Source of the DNA: Callipepla californica brunnescens
Lineage: Eukaryota; Chordata; Aves; Galliformes; Odontophoridae
Length of the DNA stretch: 64,000 bases
NCBI GenBank assembly: GCA_023055505.1
Contig: JALIRH010000008.1
Coordinates: 1,426,001 to 1,490,000 of the forward strand
Direction: 5' to 3'
Within the stretch, counting starts at the first letter, position 1. Every line of letters starts with the position of its first letter. Shown here piece after piece: positions 21,301 to 35,374 of the stretch. The notes under the pieces are model-generated. The model did not search any database and had not been told where the DNA came from. It saw nothing but the letters and a program-made list of their open reading frames with translations. The position numbers and the translations under genes are program-made.

Positions 21301-24268
21301 TCCTAGGCCTGCCTGTGGTGGGTGAAGGAAACAGCTGGTGCACATGTGAAATAGCAGGTCTCTTCTGATCCAGAATGCTTGCCCTGCAGGAGAGCACCAT
21401 AATGGAAGCCACTAATACAGCACTTTAATGAAGACACCCCTGTGCAACATCTGACTGTGAACAGCCGTGCTTAATGTTTACATGCTTTGGCAATTCTTGT
21501 TTATAATCCCACCTACAGGAGAAGCGGTGCTGGAAATATAGCACTGATGCTTTGGTTACAGACTGGAAAATATGCAAAACCAACATGTATGTAGATTCAG
21601 AAAATAATTTCCTTGAATAATGATGTCATTCTACATTGAAGGGAAGCGTGTTCTACTCCTGGGCCATGAACAACAGGAAAAATGTGAGGCTGCATTACTC
21701 TATTTGCTGCAAAGCCCTGGCTCTCCTACAGTGACCTAATGCTGAAATTGCTAGGGACATCAAAGAACTCAGAGTACTCTATTGCCAGGAATCAAGTCAT
21801 TACTGCCAGCTGAGAAAGTGCTCTTTAGCAAATGAATTGACATTCTCCTACGTTGAAGTTATTTATCCTCTTAAGACCATCAGAACATGAATGAGCCAAC
21901 TGGCGTGCTTTCATCTTGTTCCATAAGTCTGGAGGCACACTTCAAAAAGTCTATTTTGATACTCGGCTACGTACAAAGAGGACAGCAAGTAGTGATGATG
22001 CAGAAATGTCAAAGTTCAGGGTGGCAGACCAAAATGAGTTTCAGTACAAGTTCAAACAGTAAAAATACCGTAGTGATAAGTGCTCCTTTCCGCTAGATTT
22101 GCTCTGATGTGTTAGCTCATTCATCGTTCTTGCAGTAGCTACCATGTTTGCCCCGTAGTAAATGACTTTATCAAACATAAAGTGTAAAACCATCAAAATT
22201 AAAAGACATCTTACAACAGAAGGCAGTCTCCAGCAGTTTCCCTCAGTAAGAAAGCTCCGCTGCCTACTCCTGAGGCTAGCAGATAGACTCGCTTTCTGTT
22301 AGCCCCAAGGTTTTAACGCAAATGATAGGGAATTGAAATCCTAGAATCAGGCAGCGTGAGCAAAACCTCAGCGTACAGTGTGAAAGCACTGGTGCAGTAT
22401 TTGTTACACCATCACCTTTCATCATCAGCAGGCACTGCCATATGTTTTCTTGGAGTACTGGCCCAGAACACCATGCTTCCTGGTGTCTCACTCAAAACAC
22501 AGATTGGTTGATGATAATATCCCTGCTGGGACCTGATGGCTGCCTCTGTTGGAATGACGAGAGTGCAAAGCTATTTGGCTTTCTTCCCTTGTTGGGGATT
22601 TTGTGGGTTCCTATGAACAGGATAAATGTCGGCAATGACTCCTGTACACACACACATGATTCCTTTTGGCATGAACTATAGGATGAACCGAATTAGCCAA
22701 TTTTGATGGTTTGGATGAGAGGCGAGATGAAGGTCTGTACCTTCCAATGCATTTCACACACAAAGTTTAAATCAGCGCCCAGGATTGGATGCAGACAAAC
22801 GCTCAGCGGGCACGTCTAAAACAGTCCTGTGTATTTAGTCCAAGCTCAGACACTGCAAACGCTGCTACAAAATAAATGAAGTAGAAAATCATTCTCAGGA
22901 TTGGTCATGCAAAACTGCACAGCAAGCATTGTCCTTTGTTTGCAGCGGTTCTCAGTGTGAGGCTGAGATCAGCCACGCCAGCTGCATTCCCTGAAAGAAG
23001 GGGGATGTCTGTGTTTGTCCAACCTGGGGCTGCCAAGATGCAGACCCACGCTGCTTGGTAGCTTTTTAGCTGCTCACACCGTGCTATTCACGGTGTAACT
23101 GAAAGTCCACACACTCTCCAGGGGAAGGAAAATTAGGAACAAAACATTCTCTTCAATTAACTTCCACATTTAAAGACTTTCCGGGAAGATATAACATTTA
23201 ATCCATGTGAATAGTAGACATTGACTCCTGTCTGTAACAGAATACACATCAAAAACTTTTTAATATGACCAGTGTTAATGACAGCCCAAGGAGAAGTTAG
23301 TTTGTGGTTCTTAGCCCCACCCTGTGAGGCTTATCTCAGTGAGCCCTTCTGTTTCCTTACAGCCCTTAACCCTGTGGTGTTACATCCACAACAGTGTGAT
23401 CTGCCCTGGTGGATGCTCACTGCCACTGACCCACAGCCAGGAATTGTGGTGAGAGGACAAGCAGTTGTTAGGAAGTAGCTCAGAAGGTGTTTTTTTTTTA
23501 ACTTTCCTTTAATTTAATGGAAAGTAAATAAGTTTTAGGAACAAGCTGAGGAAAATATTGCTGTGGTCAATACATTAGGTTCAGTCAACGTCACAGCTCA
23601 TTAGCAGCCCAATACCTACTACTAAGCACTTTCGTCACTTAAACTTCTCAGCTAAGTTTTTCTAACATTCATTTTCAAAAAAGTCTGATTTGGGACGATC
23701 ACAGGACAACCCACAACACTGCTTCTTCTTCTCTAATTCAGGTATTTCCAATCAGCTGCAGACCCTGCTCCAGTCACTCTTTCCTATCCAGTGTCACTTC
23801 AACTTTATCATACTCTTCTCAGACCACGTGGAAGGCCAGCTCGGAGGTGAACCCACAGAGAAATCACTCATTTCCCTCCACTCCACTCCACTCACAGCAG
23901 TAAGCTTTATTGCTCTTCAGCTTCCTCTGCAGACTGGTGATTTGCTAAGGTTTGCAAGGTGTGCATGGGCTGAGATTCAGATACAATCAGTGCTACCTTG
24001 CTCCTGCTTCAAGAAAGACGGCTTTTTTACCTCGCTAACTTACAGGAAAGCAGGGTTTGTACATGGGGAAGTTTACAGCATTCATCTACTTTTCTCATAG
24101 ATACATAATGATTACTTTGATTCCATTGATTACTCCTGGTGTCACTTACAGCTAGAAGTTCATCTTACTGCATGCAACAGCCTCTGGGAGGATACTCACT
24201 GCACAAGGGTGTTTCTTTTACACCCACACTGGGAAAATTTTCTGTGAGACTTCAGAGAAGAAAAACAT
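18301..24268. other. Intergenic stretch, no gene recognised
   Basis: Six kilobases without a supported gene. The donor-like CACCAG|GTAAGAAT at 20548 and a short acceptor/donor pair at ~20098-20127 (CTTTCCCAG ... GGCAAG|GTGAGC) could belong to a non-coding transcript, but nothing ties them together. A T/A-rich tract lies at ~21234-21301. Confidence 0.5.
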
Positions 24269-24395
24269 TCGATGTAGATGTAGTACTGAGGAACGTGGTT
24301 TACTGGGCAACATTGGTGATAGGTGGACAGTTGGACTAGATGATCTTAGACTGTCTTTTCCAACTGTGGTGATTCTATGATTCTTTGATTCTATG
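24269..24395 (+). mobile_element. CR1 LINE fragment, terminal 3' end, + strand
   Basis: About 127 bases of the extreme CR1 3' end: GATGTAGTACTGAGGAACGT, GTTTACTGGGCAACATTGGT, TTGGACTAGATGATCTTAGA and TTTTCCAACTGTGGTGATTC, followed by the tail ATTCTATGATTCTTTGATTC. This is the clearest tail in the window and fixes the orientation. Confidence 0.93.
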
Positions 24396-25039
24396 GTTTC
24401 TTGCATGAAAGAGGCTTTACTATGAGTGTAAAAACAGTGGGAAACCCTAACAGGGCAGAATTCATCACCAATGCAGCAACCAAGGGAAACAGTTTGAAAT
24501 AGTCTTAAAATATATAACACTCCCACTCATGTTTTTATTTATATTAGAAGTATCATGAAAGAGAAGGAGGACGAGTAAGACAATAGACACAGCTGCTCCC
24601 TGGCACAGAGCAGCCCAGTGCCTTGAGCAGCTCAGGGGCCTGCACCCAGCTCTGCTAGCCAGCCCAGGGCTGATGCTCAGAGCAGCCTACCTAGCCCCAT
24701 CGCCTCCTGCTGGAGCTAATTTCTGTCTCAAAAACCTGAGGGAGAGTAATTACCAAAATCAGCACTTTTCACAGCTTGCTTCTGGGCCATGATAACAGCA
24801 CTGGGAGATAATATGCAGTATAATGTTGAAAATGCCACTGAACAGAAACATTCACTCAATAAAAATGGAGAATGCAGCCAGGAGCCAAAGCTATGATAAA
24901 CAAAGAGGCATTTTTACTTTTTTTAGCGTGACACCTTGTAAGGGCTTGAAACACAGCCCTTATGTAACTGACTTCCATCTGAAGGCAACTGGAAAGCTTG
25001 AATCTGACCACCTGCCCCATCCAGTGGAGCCTCCTTTAC

Positions 25040-25149
25040 CTGTCTGAGGGGCAGGATCTGTTCCCTCTGCCCCAGTGCTATGTGATTCAGCTCCACTCAA
25101 GACTGTGATACACATAAGAAAAAGCCCTTCTGGATAGGCCTTGTGTACA
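25040..25149 (-). other. Exon-like segment, - strand (weak candidate)
   Basis: Read on the - strand, a long pyrimidine tract ending TCTCTCACCCCAG precedes 110 bases open in one frame (36 codons, starting VHKAYPEGLFLMC), closed by a good donor CAGACAG|GTAAAG. It enters in phase 2 and leaves in phase 1. Product not recognised. Splice signals are good, but such pairs occur by chance in long intergenic DNA; a non-coding exon is also possible. Confidence 0.15.
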
Positions 25150-27383
25150 CTGGGGTGAGAGAGGCAAGGAGGAGGGAAATCAAGAGGAAGAGAAAAGTGC
25201 TTCTGCTGACAAGGACTGAGAGGGAGAGAACAGCACAGCCTCCATCTAGCTGCGCGAGATCCATTATGCATGGCTCAGTCATTTTGCTCTGAATTTTAGA
25301 AGTCATCTAGAGTGCTGTTTGAATTCATCGGTTTAAAAGATACTTACCAAGAAGCAAGCTGTAGTTATCACTGCGTGGCACTGAAGGCTGTGGGATGGCA
25401 GGCTGTGCCTGTGCAGCTAGCAGCTGGCCGTACTGTCTACTCTGAGCTGGCCCCACAGCTGTGGGGCTCGTGGGGCTCTGAGGCTTCCCTGGGCTGCATT
25501 GCACAGCATGCCTGTGCTTTCAGAAGAGCATCTCACAGCACAGATCAAGCACAGCCCGCTATGTACTGTTGCCCAGAGCATGCCCAATGCTTGCCTGAGC
25601 ACCAAGGACATGCCATGCTGCACAGGGGCATGCAAAGACCGTCAGAGTTGTTTATCACCCTGTAGTGTTCCTTTAAGCAGTAAGAAAATCTCAGCCATGA
25701 TATTTAATTAGCAGCTGGAAATCAGACCTGTGGGCAGACATGTTACTGCTCATTGCCACCACAGATAGAATGTGCCGAGGTGTCCAGGAGCAGTGCCCTG
25801 CCTGCAGGCCTAGTGCTCCCTGCTCACGTCCCCTGCTCGCAGCCATTTCCTGAGCTGTGAAACCATGCATACCCTTAAGATATTTAAGCTGCACGTTGTG
25901 TGCTGGTAATAGCTCCGTAATGGCATTCATCTATCATCCATTTTAAATATCCTTCCTCCGCTCACTAACCCATCTCCAAGGTCTCCAGTCCTCATCAGAC
26001 GCAAATATTTCTGACGAGTTTCAGAGCGGCATTTCAGAGAAAAAAAATGAATGCATGGGAAGTACCAGAAAGAGAATTTCCTAGGCAGATCTTAGTGTAT
26101 CATGCGACCGAGTGAAATCTGAGCTGCCTCAGATCTGAGATTTAACGCCTAGCTAGTAATCTTGTCACAATCAGTTTATTCCCTTCTTACGTCCGTGGAG
26201 ATTGCCACAAGCAAAAACCGGCACAGAGCTTTAAAGAGATCTGGGGGTTAGTGAACATCATGGACAAGAACTGGAATTAGGATTACAGTGATTCCTATTC
26301 CATTTTGTGTGGTTCACCTTCTTCAGTTCAAAGCCACTGGCATCAAGAAAGAGCCCCACAGAACTGATTAGACTTTGGATCACTTATCCAAGGGGAAAAA
26401 AAAAATGCTGTGGTTAAGCTCAGTTTCTTCCTCTATGTTCAGACAAAGAATTTTAATTCTATTTTGATTCTGAGTCTAAACAGAAGATGCTTGCAATTTT
26501 AATTGATTCACATCACAATAGAGTTACAGGGATTATGTGTAACAAGACTCCTCAGTACTCCATAGGATCAAAGCAGTATTTGAATATTAATCAAGACTCA
26601 AAGAAGATAGCTTGTGTATTATTATCCTAATTTTTGAGAGTGAGAACAGAATACATGACTTGCCCTTCATCCAACTGCGAATCAGACAGCTCACGGCTGA
26701 TCTTCAGATGGAAGACCCCATACAACCTGCCTTTGGGAGCGCAGGGCTTCTTCCTGGGAGGATTTATGTTGGAACCAGGCTCCTAGCTGCCACGAGGGAC
26801 CCTTCTTCCTGGCACCCAGGCCAGATGCTGTGGCATTCATTACATTTCTGTACCACAAAATCTGGGGGTCCTCTCTAAACTGGTCTCACCGTTGGATATT
26901 TAGGTGCACGGAATGGCAGTGCCACTTCATCTCCTTTGGAAGTAAGATACGTACAGTGCTGCTCAGGAGCCGTAGGTAGTGCTAATGAAGTGGAAGTGAT
27001 AAACACAAGGAAGGAGGGAGAATACTGACGCTGTTCAACCTGCTTTACTATGCTTGTTTAAACAGTAACTTGAATAAACAAGTTCCAGAAAGCAGAAACC
27101 AGGGAATCCAGTCTGCGGGACTGAACTGTGCAACAGACATTAAGAAAGATAAAAAGATATATAGCTGAAAGCCAGATATGGGTTCCAGTCACTGGAGATC
27201 ATCTTCAGAAGATGAAGTATTCCTTAAATGATGAAGACACTAATTCACAAGAATAAGACTCTCTGGTGAATTATGGGATTCCCTTTCCAGGGTGTTAGCA
27301 GAAATATGATTCTAAAATTTAAACACACTCATTCATCACCAGTTCTCCTTAAAGTGATTTATAGAAATACCCATGTTTTACCT

Positions 27384-27400
27384 CTTTTTTTTTTTTTTTT
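27384..27400. repeat. Poly(T) tract
   Basis: Seventeen uninterrupted T. No adjacent repeat family recognised. Confidence 0.9.
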
Positions 27401-30400
27401 ACACTTTTATAAGCCTGAAATTCTAGTTCACCTGTAGATGACACAGGGAAAAGCCAGCCCTGGTTCAGCAGCCTGGGTCCCAGTGCCCGTGCCTCCACGT
27501 TCACACACGCATGCAAAACCAGCACATTGTGAACTGGTGGCCAATGCCATATTTCACAGAAGAACAAAAATTGTGGTACAGTCATATCTCTGTAAATTAA
27601 AGATGGGGAGTTGGCTTGGGTAGAGACCTTGTTAATGATGGAAAGGTTGCACAACTTCATGCTTCATTAGGCACATCAGATACAAATTTGACTTACATTA
27701 CGTGCAATCTAGCTGTGGACTCTTGCTGAAAAACAGCCTCCATTTCCTTTCTTTCCCATTCCTACCATGTGCTTTAGCAGCCTCCCTTGCCTCAGGTTGT
27801 GCAGCTGTGCAGTGCATTGGCCCAGTTCACTTAGCTCATAGAAAAGTAACTCACCAAATAAAAACAAATTTCTTTTCCATACCAGCAAGCTGGTCTAACT
27901 GAGGAGCAGTCACACAAGAACTGGAAATGGCAGATGCTGAGCGTGAAGAGGGAAGCTGTGACCAGATGTGAGCAAGGGAAAACCTGACTCTCTTCCACCC
28001 TCACCTGCTGCAGTATTTTTCACTTGTACTGCCTAGAAAAGTTCACGGGTCATAAAGATCAAAGCTACAGTCAGCTACACAGAGCTTAGCACATGTCCTA
28101 GTTTTTGAGCTGAAACCTTCTCCTTTTGTGTACGTGTGCAATATTTGAATAATTCTCTGTTTTTCTTTCCAAGTGAATGCAGCTTAACACACACACACCC
28201 TGACAAAAAGCTACTAGTACATCTTTCAGTGTAGGCCAGATAATATCTCCCTGCTATATTCACCCCTGCTTTCTGCTGAAAATCTTCATTTCTAGGTATA
28301 TTGTCAGCTAGAGTTCCCAATCAGCAAGATTTGCTTGGCTGTATGCGTATTGATATTAATGAAGCTCGAGGCCTGTGCTAAAAAAAGACCAAATGTTTGA
28401 TTTTATTTTTTATTGAATAGTTACTGTAACGTAAGTTGGCAAGAGAATACGCAGAAAAAACAAGCTCTCTTAATGTTAAATCAATGATTCATTTACTCTT
28501 TTCATGATTAATTGCAAAGTATTGGGAGCTCTAATGACTTTTGTGGATGCAGTATCGTTTAATCAAAATGAAAAAAGATCTGAATGGAGATAACGGATTT
28601 TTTTCTCCTATGTCAGTAAACAAGGAACTATTTGCCCCATACACCAAGCCTGAACACCTCAAGCAGTTTTTCTTTTGGAAAAGTATGTCCTGGCTGCTGC
28701 ATGGTAACATCTGGCCAAAATGATGGGTTAACACTGGCTGGCTAAAGCCAGCCTCCATCTCAGGCTTTCCAGAGTGAAAGGAAACCACAGATGCTGAGCT
28801 CCTGTGGTGTCTATTTAAAAAAAAATAAAATAAGCAGAACACAATCCAACAGACCACAAGGCAGCAGGCATGCAGGCTGACATCGAGCTTTGGCATCTCT
28901 CTAGCTCGGTGCAAGTTACAGCTGCTGCTGTCCCTGTAGACCCTCATTCTGAGAGCTGGACTTGCTCTGAGAGCAGGCCAAGGGCCAGCACGGCCAAATG
29001 AGGACTTCCAGTGCCAGGTGGCCCCACCGTGGACAGCATCTTCCAGATGCAAAGCAGATTGTGAATAAATACCCGGCCGATGTAGATGCTTTAAGTATAC
29101 ACTGGAGCATGCCGATCCCTAGCACTGCTCACTCATGTTGGTGCTCTGTTCCAATGTGAGAATGACAAGAGCCTGGTGGTGAAGGCAAGCCCGAGCAGCA
29201 TGGCAGCCACCTGCTCCAGTGCCCTGTTCTGCCCAGTGGGACGTGGGGCCAGCACACGTTGCAGATCGCTTCACAGGAGAAGGCATGGAAGGAGCAATAC
29301 TGTTTTTAAATAGGCCTCTCCCATATTTGCCCACTGCCAGCCCATGCTGGCAAGTGTGAGGAGGAACGAGTGAGGACTTCATCTGCTGGAACCAAAAGCT
29401 GGGAGAGAGGAGAGCGAGGATGCCAGCTTGGCACTGCACCATGTGGCAATGTGGTGACACTTGTAGCAGTGTGACTGAAAAAATGCCAGGCATCTGTGCC
29501 CTTGCTGTGCAAACCAGAAGCAAGAGGAGCCAACTATTTCTCTTCCCAGTGAGATTTACAAAAAAAACCCTGTGTTATCTAAACTGACACTCAGAATGAC
29601 AGTCTCCTGTTGATTATTTTTAACCTAATTTAGCTGATGCTAATTGTACTGGACCTCTATAGTTGTGCACAGAGCTTTGTAGCAGCAGTAGGACATGATT
29701 ATCATCAGCTTCATGGGGATAATGTTATGCCAATATCACATTTGATCCACATTTTCAACAAAGTCGAATGACTTCTGAATATCTGAATATCAGCATTCAT
29801 CTCCTGTAAGCTTCAGTGTTGATTTCCTTCCCCTTCCAACCAGAATTCTGAGTACTGCAGACACTTCCAGCCCACCTTACAGCTCTGCACCAGACCAGTG
29901 TCCCTGTCTTCTCTGTCCCTCCAAGGGAAGATTCGCCTCCACATATCCTTTACGTGTGCAAGAAGGGATGTGTCATATTGTGCCAGGAGGGCTAGTACAC
30001 CTTGGTTCCTTTTCCAGAGTGGGGGAGAATCAATTACTCCTTCTAGCAAATTCACTGTAAATACGTTAGCAACTTGTGGAGCATAGCAGCGATGTCTCAT
30101 ACACCTCTGCTGGATGCATGATGATAGCATGAGGCAAGAGTCAAACACGGCCCAAGTCATTTAGGAGTGAGTGAAGCAAGACTTAAATTCCATCTGGCAA
30201 TCAGCAGAGGGAAAGCACCAACAGGGAGCCCTAGTTTAAAAGCACCACTTAATAAATGGACAGCAACGCTGTGCATTAAGTGAAGTTTGCAGATAGTGGT
30301 CCCAGGTTTAGACTCTGTTAAGAGCCACAAAATTATCTAATGACTCTAGGTGCACCAGATGCTCAGATAACAGTGTTGCCTTTGAACATTTTTGTAGATT

Positions 30401-33400
30401 TTTCTTTAGTAATACATGAAAGAACTACCTCAGCTATACCTGCTGTTTCCAAAAATATTTTAGGTGCTAATATGTCTCTCCACTGTAAGTAGGAAGAAGA
30501 ATCACCGTCTGCTTGCTCTTATCAGCAGCACAGATGCAATCTCTGCCATTTCTTCCAGCAGACTCTCCCAGTTCACCATTTCCACCTTCCCTCCAAGTCC
30601 ACTCCAAAGAGAATCTTCTCCCATCAGCCCAAGCAAGCACACAGCTTTTTCAGCTAAAGCTGAGCTCAGAAAGCCTAAATGGGAAGTACTATAAAGCCCA
30701 TAACTTGATTTCTTGAACTGAGAAGTTAGTAAAATGGAGAGAGTGAAGAAACAGAGGAAAAAAAATCTTTGATATCACAACTATTCTTTCAGTGCTGTAG
30801 GCTAGATATTTCTTCCTTTTTATTTAGTATTTTAAACATGCCTAACTACCCACTGTAGTCAAGTGCGAAGGGAATATGTATGCAATAAGTAAGGAACACC
30901 TAGAACTGCTGCACAGAGAAAGCATAGGGAAAAGTCACGTGCCCATACCAACTTGGGCCACTCAGTGTGTGACCTGGAGAACGCAGGAAGTGAGATGACC
31001 CTCTTTTCTGTTAATGTAACTATGTACAAACTCCTACAAACAGAATCAATCCTGCTTTTAGGTACTTTCTCATTGGGTCTATAAAATCTGAAGAAAGAAA
31101 TCTTGTCCTGTGCCTGGAATTCACTGGAGTCCTGACAAGCAGTGTGCTCTTTGCAGGTACCACTGACAACCCAATGGGTGTCCTACCAGGGACCTCCACT
31201 GGCATTTGAGTCAAAAGCCAGCACTAGGTCAGAAACTGGTACAGAAAGAACAGCCAAAAGGGAGGAGGCAGGAGGAGATGAAGATGTCCTTTTCCTCATA
31301 GTGGTTTCTTTATTTATTTTCATTTGAGACCACTTCTCAGGTTAGAACATTTTATGTCACTAAGTACATGATTTAATCCAGCTCCGTGTGGCCCATGGTA
31401 GAAAGATACTGGCAGGTGACCTGAAGTCTGTGAAGTCAGTACATTCTGTGCCAGTGAGTGCAATGACTGCAGGGTGAACTGTGGAGGGGGGACTCATACT
31501 GTGTGCATCCACAAATAGATTGCTAATACATAAGCATGGTTAATCGCTTGGTACATTTGGTGCATTTAAGATTCTAGTTTAGAAGAAAGGAACTTATGAA
31601 AAAGCATTTGATTTCAGAAAATATGTTAACAATCCACACATCCGTGTCATTCTCATCCATCTCACTGCCTTGGGGCTGGCTTATTGTAGTCCAGGAGGAG
31701 TTGTGTATCTCCTCTCAATTGAAATATGACCATGAAGGATCATTACAAGGAAAGTAGGGACTGGAGCACTTCACATCAGAAAACACACACAGACAAAGAT
31801 GCTTCACAATATCTCATCAGTCCCTCTATGTTTTTATCAAAGGGAATAAAGGGAGTCCTAACCATGACAGCCTGTCCCATTTCCCTTTTCTGGAAAGACA
31901 AATCTTGCTTATTTTAAAATCACCTTTCATTTTAATGTTATATTAGAGGATATATTGCTATGTAATTTCCAGCCTCTGCACAGCTGCAAGGAACCATTTC
32001 ATTTAAAGCGGAATGCAAAAGTATTTAATGCAAAAGTGAAAATCCCATTGTTAAGGTAATCTCATCCGATACCCTTGCGTTGTAGCTACTGGAAACGATA
32101 CTCAACTTTAAGAACGGTCTAAAGGAATTTTAGAGAGAACAAATAAATCAAGCGATGTTTATGCTTACAATGTATTCCCATAAATTTTTGGAGAACGTGT
32201 AGCAAAGATTAATTGAAATATTAAATCAATTTTATGGCTATAGGGGAGAATGCAGTTCATCCCTATTTGTCACTGTACTCAGTAAAGCACTACAGCTTAA
32301 GACTTTGATTTACAAATAGCGGAGGAAAGGAGCTGAACACTAGCATACTGCTGGGAGTCCCTAAATTAAAGGACCTGTGTGAAAAAAGAAGGAATAATTC
32401 TTATCTACTGCTATTAGACTGGTGCTACGTTATATATCTAAAAGATGTAAATAATTGGAGGACATATCTAGTGAGATTTTCAGCATCTCTTGCTCTGTTT
32501 TCTTTGCATTTCTACTGCGAGAAGAGTTGATCCGTGCTCACCACATTTCCTAAACTCATGCTTTAGTTTAGAACAGCGCGCCTCACGGTTTATCTCCTTC
32601 AGCGGATGCTCTACAAAATAACCTACAAGGTTAGGAACTATGAGTGCAGGCCCGTGTCTTCCATGATGGTAAATAGCATCATTCTCACTGAACCCAGAAA
32701 CGATATCCAGGATATGAAAGCAAGACTCTCACTGAACCACAATTCTCATATGTGACAAAATGGTTTGAAAAGCAGCTGGGACACACTCCTGTTTTGCCCC
32801 ACTGTGATCTTGCACCTGCTGATGTTGTCTCATAACCACGTTCCAGTGCAGTACACCAAAGCGGTGACTGGTCATAAGAGTTTTGCATTTCTCCACTGGG
32901 ATGTCTGAAACCATTTGAAAATCTTCTGTTAACCTTAATGGGCTTTGGAGTCCGCCCTTGTGGCTGCAGCTAATGTGAGGTCCCCCCAGCTCTCCTCAAA
33001 TCCAACTTACTCTGTGCTGCTAAGTTGTATGTTTAGGAACTATGCTTTATCATCATTGCAGCGTAGGAGCATTCTTGGCACACAACAGTGCTAGTACTGC
33101 TGCATTCCGTGCCAAAAATGATGTATTCAGCGCACAAAAAACCAAACATCAGAGGTCAAAGGTACCTGATATTACAAATAACTGTTAACTTGATTCACTT
33201 TGAATGACCTTCAACAAAACACAGCTGCTGTTCAGCGTGCCGCTTGCTCCTTGGTCTACACTGAGTATTACATTGGCGGGGCAGTCTGCAATGGCAGCAC
33301 ATCAAGACAGCTCTATTGCTCCCTGACAGAGCACTGCCCATTTGTCACAGCCATGAACCTGCTCCTCTATTCCATCTCTGTGCTGGACTGCAGGTGGCTG

Positions 33401-34427
33401 CATGAACTGTCCTGACAGCACCAAGAAAGTCAGGGAGAGAATCCATGATGATAGAAGATAACTTAATATCAGTGAAAGCCACTGGACCTAGAAATGCAGT
33501 TGAAACAAATTATTCCCATCTCTGTATTCTGTTCCCCATGTCACAGTGTTATCTAAGTGCATGTGTGAATTAAGCTAGCAGAACTATGTGCTCTAAGGAG
33601 GAGGCGATACAGAATGAACAACTCCTGAGACAGGGGGCTCAGAGTTTACAATTCTATTTGTTAGCTAACTTTTGCAGGCAAGTACTGCAGAGCAGAAGCG
33701 TTGTGAAATGTTAAGAGCCATCTCATCGGCCATGCATCAGTGGTTTTTGATGAGATATGGGCTAGAGAGATGCCTAGCCCCATGAAAGGCACAAAGGGTA
33801 TGTGGGGAACCAGAAGCTTCAGCCACAAGCTGATGGTCTACTCAGCCTGCAGATAGGATGTGTTTCCAAGGCTTTAGTTGGTGAATTCAATAAACAGTCA
33901 GTTGAAGAGCTGATATTATGAAATATACTTATTTTTGAACAGATTAATCTTCAGCCAGCTGCAGTACTACAGTCACACAGCTCAGCCAGCAGCAGCTTTG
34001 AGATGGATTGGGTCCAGCCTACAGCTCTGTGCTGCTGGGATCCCCTCTTGGTGCATTCCTAGCAGTGTATCTACAGAGGGCCTCTGACCATCTTTCATTT
34101 GGCATTAGAACTTATTCAGGGAGCCTCCTCCTGCCTGGGGCCTGAGTTGTTTGCATCCTGGCTGCCTACCAGGACTCTCAGAGACACTTCGCTACCTGAA
34201 CACGCAGAACTGCAACATTCCTTGTGCAGTATTCTCCACTAAGTCCCATGAACATATTCTGAATGATTACAAGTTTATTTAATGTAAAAACACTGTAAAC
34301 AATGCTACTGCAAAAAAGTTTATTTGCAGATTATTGTAATATCTTTACAATGGCAACACAGCTTTAACACAGGTATTACTTAACTATTCCACATGTGAAA
34401 GTCAATATGCTACTATTCCTTTTCTAC

Positions 34428-34442
34428 TTTTTTTTTTTTTTT
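34428..34442. repeat. Poly(T) tract
   Basis: Fifteen T followed by GCTTCTTCTTTTCTTGC, a pyrimidine-rich stretch. It explains the Lys-rich end of the opposite-strand open frame here. Confidence 0.85.
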
Positions 34443-34865
34443 GCTTCTTCTTTTCTTGCACTTTTTGTGTACATCCCTGCTTAAATACTTGTTACCATGG
34501 TATATACTTATTTCAAGAACATTATTTTTTGTGTGAGCTGCTAATCCCATAGCAGGAAAGTATTTTTTGGCCGAACAACTTTTGTTGCTTGACCTTAAAG
34601 CTCTCACAACAGCTTTTATCACAGGAGATTTTTTAGAAAATCCCAACCCAGCAACAGGCCTGGGGTGGAAAGGTTCTGCATGGCTGAAGGATGAGCTCCT
34701 GGGGTAACAGTATTTTCTGCCTTTCTTAGGAAAAGAAAAGCTGGTCAGTGCCAGAGAGCTCAGGACTGATTTGTATCTCTCATAAAAGGGCACCCTAAAA
34801 CCTCCGATGGCATTTTGAAATAGAATCCCTAAGTTATCATTCTATAGGAAGCCTCTCAGGCAATA

Positions 34866-34972
34866 TCACAGAATCATTGGGGCTGGGAGGGACCTCTAGA
34901 GATCATTGAGTCCAACCGCCAGCCAAAGCAGCTCCACAGTCCAGGTTGCACATGTAGGAGTCCAGGCAGTCT
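34866..34972 (-). mobile_element. CR1 LINE fragment, - strand
   Basis: ATCACAGAATCATTGGGGCT, GGGAGGGACCTCTAGAGATC and ATTGAGTCCAACCGCC form the reverse complement of a CR1 3' end. The right edge is approximate. Confidence 0.85.
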
Positions 34973-35374
34973 GGTTTCTCTCCTCTTTCCTAGATGCATT
35001 CCTTACCAAAAAAAAAGGGATTTTTTTTTCCTTAATTTGCATTAGGGAAAGCAAACCTATTGCCTACAAGCTTACAAGCATCAGCAACAGCTAGGAGTAG
35101 GCATTTCCACCAAGAAACTGATTGTCTACAAGAGGTCAAATACTCACAAAAACTCCCTGGGCAGACAGGTGACTATGGGGGTGAGGGCAGTGAGGTGCCT
35201 CCAGAAGTTCAATGACTGACACTCAGAACTTTTCTGGATTACAGTGGTGATGCTTAAACATTCCATAAATCCTGAAAAACAACTTAGTTGATGTTGCGAG
35301 TTGGATACAAGAGATTAAGCCCATGCGAGGGTGGTGCAACCTGGGTCTAAAGTACTTTATGTTGTTGCTGATTG

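Larger units (their letters stand above)
24396..34865. other. Ten-kilobase gene-poor stretch
   Basis: Contains no CR1 fragment that I can see, which is unusual compared with the rest of the window. It has a T17 tract at 27384-27400, a T15 tract at 34428-34442 and one exon-like segment on the - strand (25040-25149, listed separately). Several AT-rich, repeat-free parts (about 28330-28530 and 31930-32240) have the look of conserved non-coding sequence, but that cannot be judged from one genome. No gene recognised. Confidence 0.5.

Noticed and set aside
28531..29052. 173-codon - strand open frame with one hydrophobic segment
   Set aside because: No domain, no splice context, and frames of this length occur by chance several times in the window.
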